A stretch of DNA of 45,611 nt from an uncultured Actinomycetes bacterium (GTDB lineage: Bacteria > Actinomycetota > Actinomycetes > Nanopelagicales > Nanopelagicaceae), in NCBI GenBank assembly GCA_903928745.1, contig CAIYRR010000081.1, forward strand, positions 1 through 45,611, read 5' to 3'. Positions 10,247 through 19,700 of the stretch are shown piece by piece. The notes beneath the pieces were generated by a model, which was not told the DNA's origin, did not search any database, and was given only the letters and a program-made list of their open reading frames with translations. Numbering within the stretch: the first letter of the stretch is position 1; each line of letters opens with the position of its first letter. Position numbers and translations under genes: made by a program.

Positions 10247-11337
10247 ATTCTCGAATAGTTTTCGCCGGCGGCGGTACGGCAGGGCATGTTGAACCCGCTC
10301 TTGCTGTAGCTCGTGAATGGTTGCGCCAACATCCAGGGGATGAGTGCATATTCCTGGGGACTTCGCAGGGCTTGGAAACTACTTTGATTCCCGAATCTGG
10401 ATTTACGCTCTCACTCATACCAAAAGTCGCCATGCCCCGAAAACTCAATTTAGATTTGGTGAGTTTCCCTTTTCGTTTTGCATCATCCATTAGGAGTGCA
10501 AGAAGCGTCATCGCGGGCGCCAAAGCAGTGGTTGGGTTTGGCGGATATGTTTCCGCATCCGCCTATCTAGCTGCGCGCATGGAAAGAGTTCCGATAGTTA
10601 TTCACGACGCGAATGCGAAAATAGGCTGGGCAAACCGATTCGGTAGTTTGTTCACAGAATATTTGGCAACGACTCACCCCGTAAGTCAAGGCAAGTTCAG
10701 CGATGCTCTGATCACGGGTGTTCCTTTGAAAGATGATATTCAGGAGAGTTTCAACAGCGCCCAGAAGGATTGGGCACATGCGCGCGAGAATGCGAAAGCC
10801 TCATGGGGGTGGAGCCCCGATAGCAAAGCGATTATCGTGATGGGGGGCTCGCAAGGTTCGGTCGCACTTAATAATGTGATTGCGCAATGCATGTCAGAAC
10901 TCACTTCCAGAGGCGTACAGATTCTTCATTCGGTTGGAAAACTAAATACTCTGCCAGAGAGCAAACCTGGTTATGTCGCTGTCCCGTATATAAGTGATAT
11001 GTCTCGCGCCTATCTTGGCGCCGATTTAATCATTGCCCGAAGTGGAGCAGTTACTGTTGCCGAAATGGGGGCACTGGGTCGTTACGCGCTCTTTATTCCT
11101 TTGCCTACAGGCAACGGTGAGCAAGCGCTTAACGCTAAAGAATTAATAAAAGATGGTCGTGCAACACTCATGGATCAAGAGAATTTCACTGCACCGTGGT
11201 TAGTTGCCAATGTGGATTCTCTTTTGGCGAAATCGATGGCCACCTCTGTAGCAGGGAGCGACTCAGACATTCATGCGGCAAGCAAAATCGTTGCACTCAT
11301 GGAACATGCAATGGCGCAGAAAGTGGCCACGCGATGA
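10243..11337 (+). CDS. murG: UDP-GlcNAc transferase MurG (lipid II synthesis)
   Basis: A GT28-family enzyme that adds GlcNAc to lipid I on the inner membrane face, forming lipid II. Motifs are FAGGGTAGHVEPALAVA at the N-terminus, the nucleotide-sugar region GGSQGSVALN near residues 200-210, and ARSGAVTVAEMGALG near 263. The length of 364 is normal. The GTG start overlaps the ftsW stop by four bases, and the stop lies in an ATGA overlap with murC. One segment, DDIQESFNSAQKDWAHARENAK, is somewhat longer than I expect between the two domains. Confidence 0.95.
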   Translation: MNSRIVFAGGGTAGHVEPALAVAREWLRQHPGDECIFLGTSQGLETTLIPESGFTLSLIPKVAMPRKLNLDLVSFPFRFASSIRSARSVIAGAKAVVGFGGYVSASAYLAARMERVPIVIHDANAKIGWANRFGSLFTEYLATTHPVSQGKFSDALITGVPLKDDIQESFNSAQKDWAHARENAKASWGWSPDSKAIIVMGGSQGSVALNNVIAQCMSELTSRGVQILHSVGKLNTLPESKPGYVAVPYISDMSRAYLGADLIIARSGAVTVAEMGALGRYALFIPLPTGNGEQALNAKELIKDGRATLMDQENFTAPWLVANVDSLLAKSMATSVAGSDSDIHAASKIVALMEHAMAQKVATR

Positions 11338-12737
11338 AATATTCCTTGAATGACCTTCGCGGAAAACGAGTTCATTTTGTAGGTATTGGCGGTGCAGGAA
11401 TGAGCGGACTGGCGCGAATAATGGTCCGTCAATCTATTCATGTTTCAGGTTCGGATATGAAGGACTCTTCTGTGTTGTCGGGGTTGCGCGCTATAGGTGC
11501 TGACGTTCATGCCCAACACCAGGCGGAAAATGTAGACGGTTCAGATTTTCTTGTCTTTTCAACTGCCATTGATCAGAAGAATCCTGAAATTATCCGCGCT
11601 ACGCAATTAGCAATCCCTATGCTTTCTCGAGCACAGGCCCTTGCCATTCTTATGTCGGAATCTCGTAGCATCGCCGTCGCCGGCACTCACGGGAAAACCA
11701 CAACATCATCTATGTTGACTGTAGCTATTCAAAGTTGTGGCGAAGACCCATCATTTGCAATCGGTGGCACCCTTACGGCTTCAGGTTCCAATGCACATAA
11801 AGGAACAGGTGAATTCTTCGTCGCCGAAGCGGATGAGTCAGATGGATCCTTTGTCGCGTACAAACCTTTCGGTGCAATCATCACGAATATCGAACATGAT
11901 CATGTGGATTATTTTGCAACACCTGAGTCAGTCATCGCAGCATTTACCGATTTCATTGCCACGATTTCACCTGATGGTTTTCTCGTCTATTGCGCCGATG
12001 ACCGCCAAGCAAGTGAATTGGGATTAATTTCTGAAAATGTAACTAGGTACTCCTACGGAGTCGATGAGAGAGCAGATTTGCGAATTGATCGCATCGAGCT
12101 CACTCCTTCTGGGTCGCACGCCAGAGCACTGTGGCGAGGAAAATCAATTGGCGAAATTCAGGTAAATGTTCCGGGCCACCATAACCTGCTCAATGCTGCA
12201 GGGGCTCTCACCGCTGGATTAGCTTTAGGTTTACCGGCCCCACAACTCCTTTCTGGCTTGTCCACTTTTCATGGCACAGGACGACGATTTGAATTAAAGG
12301 GACAAGTCCAGGGAATCAGAGTGATTGATGATTATGGACACCACCCAACCGAAATCATTGCTACTTTATTGGCGGCGAAACGCTATGCGACAGATGGAAG
12401 AGTCCTGGTTGTTTTCCAGCCTCATCGATATACCCGAACAAAGGCTTTCACTCCTGAATTTGCTCAATCACTTGATATGGCCGATCACTCATGGGTTCTT
12501 GAGGTTTACGGTGCAAGTGAAGCCCCTATTCCTGGGGTGAGTGGTCAATCCATTTCCGCGCTTATGCAACGAGGTACTTTTGAACCGAATTTCATCAACG
12601 CATGTGAAGAAGTAGTTGAGTACGCACGACCAGGTGATGTAATTCTGACTCTCGGCGCGGGAGATGTCAGCTCGCTCGCTCCCATCATCGTAGAAACTTT
12701 GGCAAAGAAATATTCCAAGAGTTCATCCAGTGAATAA
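11334..12737 (+). CDS. murC: UDP-MurNAc:L-alanine ligase
   Basis: The first Mur ligase, adding L-alanine to UDP-MurNAc. The N-terminus HFVGIGGAGMSGLA is diagnostic for MurC. It is followed by the ATP loop AGTHGKTTT near residue 113, EADESDGSF, EHDHVDYF, and DDYGHHPTEI near residue 331. The ATG at 11334 is in an ATGA overlap with the murG stop and gives 467 residues. A longer reading upstream would run through murG and is rejected. The 3' end overlaps ftsQ by eight bases. Confidence 0.95.
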   Translation: MKYSLNDLRGKRVHFVGIGGAGMSGLARIMVRQSIHVSGSDMKDSSVLSGLRAIGADVHAQHQAENVDGSDFLVFSTAIDQKNPEIIRATQLAIPMLSRAQALAILMSESRSIAVAGTHGKTTTSSMLTVAIQSCGEDPSFAIGGTLTASGSNAHKGTGEFFVAEADESDGSFVAYKPFGAIITNIEHDHVDYFATPESVIAAFTDFIATISPDGFLVYCADDRQASELGLISENVTRYSYGVDERADLRIDRIELTPSGSHARALWRGKSIGEIQVNVPGHHNLLNAAGALTAGLALGLPAPQLLSGLSTFHGTGRRFELKGQVQGIRVIDDYGHHPTEIIATLLAAKRYATDGRVLVVFQPHRYTRTKAFTPEFAQSLDMADHSWVLEVYGASEAPIPGVSGQSISALMQRGTFEPNFINACEEVVEYARPGDVILTLGAGDVSSLAPIIVETLAKKYSKSSSSE

Positions 12738-13398
12738 AGTTAAAAGAGTACTTATTGTTCTAGGACTTATTGCTGCTTTAGCAAGTGCTTCCTATCTCTT
12801 GGGTTGGTCATCATTTTTTAGCGTAAAAGAGATCATTGTGACCGGCGCACCAAATGATGCGAGTGCTCAATCGGTGCTCGCGGCGACGGAAATTACTCGG
12901 GGAGAGAAACTCGCAAGAATAGAAACACGTGTCGCAACCAAGGCTCTCTCAAATATTGCATGGATTGACCACTCACATGTTGCACGAGATTGGATTCATC
13001 AACGTGTGACGATTCAAGTATCTGCACGAACTCCGATTGCTCGTTACGGTGAGGTTCTCGTAGATAAGAACGGTGCCGTCTTTTCTCTGCCGAATTATCA
13101 AGCAGGCACATTGCCATTGGTGAAGTCGGCCAATCCTGACTCGCTTAATTTCGCCGTGCGACTACTCACTCAACTACCGCAATCGGTCACATCTGTCTTG
13201 CAAGAGATTCAAACGCAAGGCACCCATTCAGCGGTTTTCTCTCTCTCGATAAATGGTCGCGTCTTGAACATTACTTGGGGAGATGAAAGTGATATGGCCC
13301 TTAAAGTGAAGGTATATCAAGCTTTAATCGCACTTCCAGAAAATTCAAAAATTACTGATATGGATGTCTCTGCTCCGCATGCACCTATCGTCAAATAA
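12730..13398 (+). CDS. ftsQ: Cell division protein FtsQ/DivIB
   Basis: A bitopic divisome protein. It has a short cytoplasmic end, one membrane segment at about residues 6-26, and an external POTRA domain beginning FFSVKEIIVTGAP. It also contains the FtsQ-type segments IAWIDHSHVARDWIHQRVTIQV and RYGEVLVDKNGAVF. The length of 222 residues is at the short end for the family. A GTG start overlaps the murC stop. No ftsA gene lies between ftsQ and ftsZ, as is usual in actinobacteria. Confidence 0.88.
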   Translation: MNKVKRVLIVLGLIAALASASYLLGWSSFFSVKEIIVTGAPNDASAQSVLAATEITRGEKLARIETRVATKALSNIAWIDHSHVARDWIHQRVTIQVSARTPIARYGEVLVDKNGAVFSLPNYQAGTLPLVKSANPDSLNFAVRLLTQLPQSVTSVLQEIQTQGTHSAVFSLSINGRVLNITWGDESDMALKVKVYQALIALPENSKITDMDVSAPHAPIVK

Positions 13399-13430
13399 AT
13401 CTAAAAGCTAAATACTTTTCATATGTGAAC

Positions 13431-13456
13431 TTGTCGTGTCGGTGTTTGCTTAGAAT
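13431..13456 (+). promoter_or_regulatory. Possible ftsZ promoter
   Basis: In the 142-base gap before ftsZ, a tagaat hexamer at 13451-13456 resembles an actinobacterial -10 element (TANNNT). A ttgtcg hexamer at 13431 resembles a -35, but only 14 bases separate them, which is shorter than optimal. A separate ftsZ promoter is common in other dcw clusters. This assignment comes from inspection only. Confidence 0.3.
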
Positions 13457-13540
13457 TCATGCGCGCCGTACGGTCACCTTACAAAGAGAGAGCACTGTAA
13501 TTCTCAAGTTGAGGGTTATGGTGCATAAGGAGGACGCACC

Positions 13541-14677
13541 GTGGCTTCACCGCAGAATTATTTAGCAGTCATCAAAGTTGTTGGTATTGGTGGCGGTGGA
13601 GTTAATGCTGTCAATCGAATGATTGATGTTGGACTCAAAGGCGTTGAGTTCATCGCAATCAATACTGACGCACAACATTTATTAATGAGTGATGCCGATG
13701 TGAAATTGGATATCGGTCGCAAGTCAACGCGCGGACTCGGTGCGGGTGCATCTCCAGAGCGCGGTCGCGAAGCAGTGCTTGATCACGTAGATGAAATTGA
13801 AGAAGCGCTTCGTGGTGCGGATATGGTTTTTGTTACCGCAGGAGAAGGTGGCGGAACCGGAACAGGCGGAGCGCCGATTGTCGCGAAGATCGCTCGCGAA
13901 CTTGGTGCGCTCACTATTGGCGTAGTCACTCGTCCATTTTCTTTCGAAGGAAAAGTTCGTACTCGCCAGGCAGATGAAGGCATCGAAGAATTACGTGCCG
14001 AAGTGGATACATTGATTGTTATCCCAAATGATCGACTACTGGCTATTTCAGATCGCTCTATTACTGCGGTGGAAGCCTTTAAGAGTGCTGACCAAGTTCT
14101 GCTTTCAGGCGTTCAAGGAATCACAGAGATCATCACCCAACCAGGATTGATTAACCTTGATTTTGCTGATGTGAAAAGCGTGATGACGGATGCGGGTTCT
14201 GCACTCATGGGAATCGGTTCTGCACGTGGAGAGAATCGTGCAGTCCGTGCGGCCGAACTCGCGATTTCGAGTCCACTTTTGGAGGCCTCAATTGATGGCG
14301 CTATGGGTGTACTTCTTTCTGTCGCTGGCGGATCCGATCTTGGTCTCTTTGAAATCAATGAGGCATGTGAATTAGTTCAGGCGGCAGCGCACCCTGAGGC
14401 AAAGATTATCTTTGGTACAACAATTGATGACGCCTTGGGTGATGAAGTACGTATTACCGTTATTGCAGCAGGGTTCGATGGTGGATCACCAAAGAAAGTT
14501 TCTATGCCCGTGATTGATGCAGCAACTTTGAGCGGTCACGCCGATCCAATTGCCAGCAACGATCCATTGGCTGTTGCACTCGAGTTGCCTGATGAGGCCT
14601 CAAGTCGCAAACGAGTTACTTTCGAGGAGCTTGTGCATGCAGATGATGAAATTGATATCCCTGATTTCATGAGGTAA
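13541..14677 (+). CDS. ftsZ: Cell division GTPase FtsZ
   Basis: The tubulin-like GTPase forming the Z ring. The GTP-binding signature [14 protein letters not shown] is near residues 105-118 and the T7 synergy-loop segment [12 protein letters not shown] near 204. The linker is short and the C-terminal peptide reads [10 protein letters not shown], the site that contacts partners such as SepF. The start is a GTG with the best Shine-Dalgarno sequence in the window (aggagg at 13528-13533, seven bases upstream), consistent with high expression. With 378 residues it is normal. sepF lies three genes downstream, and no ftsA is present. Confidence 0.97.
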   Translation: MASPQNYLAVIKVVGIGGGGVNAVNRMIDVGLKGVEFIAINTDAQHLLMSDADVKLDIGRKSTRGLGAGASPERGREAVLDHVDEIEEALRGADMVFVTAGEGGGTGTGGAPIVAKIARELGALTIGVVTRPFSFEGKVRTRQADEGIEELRAEVDTLIVIPNDRLLAISDRSITAVEAFKSADQVLLSGVQGITEIITQPGLINLDFADVKSVMTDAGSALMGIGSARGENRAVRAAELAISSPLLEASIDGAMGVLLSVAGGSDLGLFEINEACELVQAAAHPEAKIIFGTTIDDALGDEVRITVIAAGFDGGSPKKVSMPVIDAATLSGHADPIASNDPLAVALELPDEASSRKRVTFEELVHADDEIDIPDFMR

Positions 14678-14682
14678 ATGCT

Positions 14683-15351
14683 TTGTTGGCAAAAAGTTTT
14701 ACAACAAGGCAAGGCGGATTCAGCAAGGCTCCTTATGGTTCCCTCAATCTTGCTCTCCATGTGGGTGATGACCCAGTTGATGTACTTCGCAATCGCGCAA
14801 AGCTCGATTGCCCTCCTGTTCAATTCATGAATCAAGTTCATGGAGATCGAGTAGTTGTCATAGATTCCATTTCGACTCACGAGCCAACTGCTGATGCTTT
14901 AGTGACTCAGGTAAGAGGAATTGCGTTGGCTGTGATGGTTGCAGATTGCATCCCTTTACTCTTATGGGACTTGGCCCAAACAACGGTTGGGGTGGTGCAT
15001 GTTGGGCGCCGTGGTTTAGTAAATGCAATCGCTTTAAAGACAGTAGAAATTATGCGTGAACTAGGAGCCGTTGATCTCCAAGCAGAGTTAGGGCCATCTA
15101 TTTGCGGTGGTTGTTATGAAGTGGGCGAAGATATTTATGCAGAGGTCCTTGCAGATCATCCAGAGGCAGCGTCTCAGACTCCGAAGGGGACGTTCGCTTT
15201 GGATCTACCTCAGGCTTTGATTTCACAGTTGAGGAGTCAAGGGATAAATCCGAGAGAATCCAGAGAGTGCACAGTCGAAGATGATAACTATTTCTCATAT
15301 CGTCGTGATGGAGTCACTGGGCGAACGGCAGGACTCATATGGCGCAATTAG
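14683..15351 (+). CDS. pgeF: PgeF/YfiH-type polyphenol oxidase family protein
   Basis: A protein of the CNF1/YfiH (laccase-domain) family. Characterised members act on purine nucleosides, and E. coli PgeF corrects L-Ser misincorporation in UDP-MurNAc-peptide precursors, which fits a wall-gene location. Visible motifs are TTRQGGFSKAPYGSLNL, NQVHGDRVV, MVADCIPLLL and GPSICGGCYEVG. The usual HAGWRG reads HVGRRG; the metal-site His is kept. The start is TTG at 14683 with gaggt about seven bases upstream and no in-frame ATG nearby. It overlaps the next gene by 13 bases. Confidence 0.88.
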   Translation: MLAKSFTTRQGGFSKAPYGSLNLALHVGDDPVDVLRNRAKLDCPPVQFMNQVHGDRVVVIDSISTHEPTADALVTQVRGIALAVMVADCIPLLLWDLAQTTVGVVHVGRRGLVNAIALKTVEIMRELGAVDLQAELGPSICGGCYEVGEDIYAEVLADHPEAASQTPKGTFALDLPQALISQLRSQGINPRESRECTVEDDNYFSYRRDGVTGRTAGLIWRN

Positions 15352-16028
15352 AAAGAAGAGAAGTTCTTTCTTCGAATCTCATTTCTGTGCAAGAGCGGAT
15401 TCAGACTGCCTGCAAATCAGCAGGGCGAAATCCCGAAGAGATCACTCTTGTCGCGGTGACAAAAACCTATCCAGTAAGTGATGTCGAAATTCTGGCAGAT
15501 CTTGGTGTGAAAGATTTTGGCGAGAACAGAGAGCAAGAAGGACGCGAGAAGGCGATGCAGGTGCCCGGAAATTGGCATTTCCAGGGACAGATTCAGAGTA
15601 ATAAAATTGCTTCGATTGCGTCGTGGGCGAGCGTTGTCCATTCACTCGATGATGCAAAACATGTAGAGCGATTTGCACGGGTGATGCCAGATGGCAAAAC
15701 AATGAAAGTTTTTATTCAAGTGGCCTTAAATGCCTCGGAGGGCAGAGGGGGAGTTCTCCCTGAATTCTTAGCTGAAATGGCCGAATTAATTGGCTCATTT
15801 TCCCAGTTTATTTTGCGAGGTCTCATGGCAGTTGCCCCACTGGGAGAGGATCCCAATAAAGCATTTGAGCGATTGGCACGAATTCATAGTGTTTTTAGCC
15901 AACAATTTCCAGATTCCCCAGCCCTCTCTGCCGGGATGAGCCATGATTTCGAGAGTGCTATTTCACACGGTGCGACACATGTGCGTATTGGAAGCTCAAT
16001 CCTGGGTTCGCGGAGTAACCCCCTGTAA
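15339..16028 (+). CDS. YggS/PROSC-family PLP-binding protein
   Basis: A pyridoxal-phosphate homeostasis protein of the YggS/PLPBP family, an alanine-racemase-like barrel without known catalysis. The PLP lysine is K42 in VAVTKTYP. FGENREQE, NWHFQGQIQSNK and the late GMSHDFESAISHGATHVRIGS are family signatures. The length is 229 residues. It overlaps pgeF by 13 bases and precedes sepF by nine, the usual actinobacterial order ftsZ - pgeF - yggS - sepF. Confidence 0.93.
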   Translation: MAQLERREVLSSNLISVQERIQTACKSAGRNPEEITLVAVTKTYPVSDVEILADLGVKDFGENREQEGREKAMQVPGNWHFQGQIQSNKIASIASWASVVHSLDDAKHVERFARVMPDGKTMKVFIQVALNASEGRGGVLPEFLAEMAELIGSFSQFILRGLMAVAPLGEDPNKAFERLARIHSVFSQQFPDSPALSAGMSHDFESAISHGATHVRIGSSILGSRSNPL

Positions 16029-16037
16029 CGTTTAACC

Positions 16038-16511
16038 ATGGCTAATGCACTGCGCAAGATGGCGAACTACCTTGGACTCATGGACGATCTCGAAATGGAC
16101 GTCATTGAGGCACCTTCGACTCGAATCCCATCCCAAACTTCAGATCGAGATGTCCGAATCAAAACACGTGAGGCCCGCAATGCTCCATTAGCAGTTGCGC
16201 CTGCACCAGCTGTGCAGATGGACCTTCCTGTTCTTGATCGCATCGTTACTTTGCATCCTCGCTTCTACAACGAGGCCCGCACCATTGGCGAGCATTATCG
16301 TTTAGGAAATCCAGTCATCATGAATTTAAGTGACATGGAAGAAAATGAACGCAAACGTCTTGTTGATTTTGCCAGCGGTTTAGTTTTCGGCCACAACGGA
16401 AAGATTGAAAGAGTAACTTCCAAAGTATTCTTACTCTCACCTGCAAACGTGAAGGTAAGCAGTGAAGACAAGACAGCGGCTGCTGAAGCAAGTTTCTTTA
16501 ATCAAAGCTGA
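16038..16511 (+). CDS. sepF: Cell division protein SepF
   Basis: The membrane-binding FtsZ anchor used by Gram-positives that lack FtsA. It has the N-terminal amphipathic MANALRKMANYLGLMDD, a charged linker to about residue 65, and a C-terminal SepF domain. That domain contains TLHPRFYNEARTIGEHYR, VIMNLSDMEENERKRLVDFASG and RVTSKVFLLSPANVKV. The length is 157 residues. Its stop overlaps the yggT start by one base. Confidence 0.94.
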   Translation: MANALRKMANYLGLMDDLEMDVIEAPSTRIPSQTSDRDVRIKTREARNAPLAVAPAPAVQMDLPVLDRIVTLHPRFYNEARTIGEHYRLGNPVIMNLSDMEENERKRLVDFASGLVFGHNGKIERVTSKVFLLSPANVKVSSEDKTAAAEASFFNQS

Positions 16512-16795
16512 TGCTTCACGTAGGCGACATTCTTGTCACGATACTTCGCTTGTTCCTATTTGCCTTGCTCGGAAGATTAATTCTTGATTACGTTCGACTT
16601 TTTTCCCGATCATGGCGCCCCCGTGGCGTAATGCTCTTTTTGGCAGAAGCCATTTATGGAATCACGGATAAGCCAACAGCTTTTGTGCGCCGATTTGTTC
16701 CGCCTCTTCGGCTGGGCGCAGTCAGCCTAGATCTTTCTTTCTTGGTTTTGTTCTTCGCCGTACAACTAGCAATTCCTTTGGTGGCTCGTCTCTAG
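16511..16795 (+). CDS. YggT family membrane protein
   Basis: A 94-residue protein with two hydrophobic segments (about residues 5-25 and 72-92) flanking a basic loop that includes FSRSWRPRG. That loop and the spacing are typical of YggT/Ycf19-family proteins encoded next to sepF. The role is not settled; links to division and osmotic stress have been suggested in other bacteria. The ATG overlaps the sepF stop by one base. The gene that usually follows in actinobacteria, divIVA/wag31, is absent; a convergent ileS ends four bases away. Confidence 0.88.
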   Translation: MLHVGDILVTILRLFLFALLGRLILDYVRLFSRSWRPRGVMLFLAEAIYGITDKPTAFVRRFVPPLRLGAVSLDLSFLVLFFAVQLAIPLVARL

Positions 16796-16799
16796 TTTC

Positions 16800-19700
16800 T
16801 TAGGCTTTTACGAGTTGAGCAACAAGACCATGTTCGTTATGACCGTGTGTGAGCGAACCCTCGTGTGTGAGTTCCAAAGCTAAGACCTCGTGCTTGATTG
16901 CTTCAGCAGATTGAAGGATCGCAGCAACTACTTCATCGTGGGCATTAAATGTGACCCGAATTCGATCACTGATTTCGAAGCCTTCTGTTTTTCGGGCCTC
17001 TTGCAAGAATCGAATTACTTCGCGAACATTTCCCGCAGCAATGAGGGCAGGTGTGAGTTCTAAGTCCAAAGCAACGCTTTCGCCATCATGGCTTGCCACA
17101 GTCCACCCTGTTTTAGGAGCTTCGGTAACAACGAGATCTTCAAGTTCAATCTTCCACTCGCCACTGGCGCTGGTAAGAGTCGCTGAAGCATCTTTGCGTA
17201 TTTGCGAAACTAATGTTGCAGCAGGCTGGGCCAAAATTGCCTTAGATATTTCTTGTACATGTGCGCCATATTTTGCGCCAAGAGTTCTGAAGTTTGCCTT
17301 GATACTGACATCTACCAAGTCACCGTCAGCCATTGAGATATCTGCAAGTTCGATGACGTTGAGCTCATCGGCAATCTGCTCTTTCATTGCTGGAGGAAGA
17401 AGATCCCAACCAGGTGCGGCAATGAGTGCACGCTGTAGCGGTTGGCGCGTCTTCATTGAAGATTCTGCTCGTGCCGCGCGTCCAAGTTCAACAATTCTGC
17501 GAGTCTGGCGAACTTGCGCGGATAGGTTTTTATCAATCATTTCCTCATGCGCAACAGGGAAATCGGCCAAGTGCACCGATTCAACCAACGAGATCTCCAC
17601 TGGTCGAATGAGTTCTTGCCACACGTGCTCGGTGATGAAAGGTACGAGAGGCGCCATAAGCAATGTGACCGTGCGCAGTGCATCGTGCAGTGTTGCTAGG
17701 GCAGCCGGGTCGCCATCCCAAAAGCGTCGGCGCGAGCGACGTACATACCAGTTGGATAAGTCATCGATAAATTCACCGAGTGCCTTACCAGCGCGCTGTG
17801 TATCAAAGTCCGAAAGTGATGAATCAACTTCGAGAATGAGTTCTTGTAAATCTGAATATATCCAGCGATCCATCAATGGTCGCTCGCCGATAGCGGGGGC
17901 ACTTGCTAGGTCAAAGTCAGAGGCCTTGGCGTACAACGCTAAGAAGGAAACTGTATTCCAGTAGGTGAGAAGAGTTTTTCTGACTACGTCGTTAATGGCT
18001 TCATGCCCGACGCGCCTTGCTGCCCAAGGAGATCCAGCGGCCAACATGTACCAACGCACTGCATCTGCGCCATGTTCGTCCATGAGTGGGATCGGCTCAA
18101 GAACATTTCCTACGTGCTTGCTCATCTTTCGGCCATCTTTATCCAAGATATGACCAAGACAAAGGACAGTTTTGTAAGAACTTTCATCAAAGACCAAAGT
18201 TCCAATTGTCATCAACGTGTAGAACCATCCGCGAGTTTGATCGATGGCTTCACAAATAAAATCGGCAGGGTAGGCATCTGCGAATTTCTCAACGGAACCT
18301 TCTTTGTGCGGATAGCCCCATTGCGCAAAAGGCATCGCACCAGAGTCATACCAACAGTCAATAACTTCATTTACGCGAATCATCGGTGCCTGGCATTGCG
18401 AGCATGCCCAGGAAATGTCATCGACGAATGGGCGATGCGGATCGAGATTACTTAAATGAGCACCTGCTAATTCACCGAGTTCAGCCAATGAGCCGACGCA
18501 GACATCATGCTTGTTTTCACAACGCCAAATCGGAAGCGGTGTGCCCCAATAGCGGTTACGAGAAAGAGCCCAATCGATATTGTTGTTGAGCCAATCTCCG
18601 TAACGACCAGTCTTAATCGTTGTTGGATGCCAATCCGTTTTCTCATTCTCGCGGATGAGTTCATCTTTGATAGAAGTGGTTCGGATATACCAAGAAGGTT
18701 GAGCGTAATAAAGCAGTGCAGTGTGACAGCGCCAGCAATGAGGGTATTGGTGCTCGTAGGGTTGATGTTTGTAAAGAGCTCCGTGAGTACGCAACTCTTT
18801 CACCAATAATTTATCTGCGTCCTTAAAGAACATTCCGCCGATAAGTTCTACTTCAGGTAAGAAAGTTCCATTGCCAGCAATTGGATTAACAACCGGTAAT
18901 CCATACCCACGGCAAACGAGTAAGTCGTCGGCACCAAAAGCAGGAGATTGATGAACTAATCCTGTTCCGTCTTCGGTGGTGACATAAGTTGCCAAAACTA
19001 CAAAATGAGAATCGGGGATATCTACGTAATTAAAGGGACGCTGATAAGTCGTGCGCTCAAGATCTCGACCGAGAACTTTCTGGATAATTCTTACTTCGCC
19101 CTTAAGAAAACTTACGAGAGGATCTGCAATGACAAGAACTTCTGTCCCATCTTCAGTTTTCTCTTCAACAACAAGATAGGTGACTTCAGGGTGAACCGCG
19201 ATTGCCGTGTTAGAAACTAGAGTCCAAGGGGTAGTTGTCCATACCAACAAACTTGCACCCAGCTCTTTGAACGGACCCGAAGTAATCGGAAAGCGCACAT
19301 AAACGGATGGATCGGTGATGGTTTCATAACCTTGCGCCAACTCATGATCAGAAAGACCCGTTCCACAACGTGGGCAATATGGAGCAACACGGTGATCTTG
19401 AACCAAGAGACCCTTGTTCCAAATTTCTTTAAGGCTCCACCAAACGCTCTCGACATATTCAGGGGACATGGTCCAGTAGGCCTCATCGAAATCGACCCAG
19501 AAACCCATCCGGTCTGTCATTTGGGTGAATGCGCCAACATGGCGTTGGACCGACTCGCGGCATTTGTCATTGAAGGGCGCGATTCCAAACTTTTCGATAT
19601 CGCCCTTTCCAGCAAATCCCAACTCTTTCTCCACTGCAATCTCGACAGGAAGGCCGTGGCAATCCCAGCCAGCTTTGCGCAGAACGTGCTTGCCCTTCAT

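Noticed and set aside
11196-11333. Extended murC start inside murG
   Set aside because: The region is murG coding sequence; the ATGA overlap at 11334 gives the conserved MurC N-terminus.
16951-17964. 337-codon plus-strand ORF opposite ileS
   Set aside because: It is low-complexity, Ser/Arg-rich shadow translation of the ileS antisense strand with no domain.
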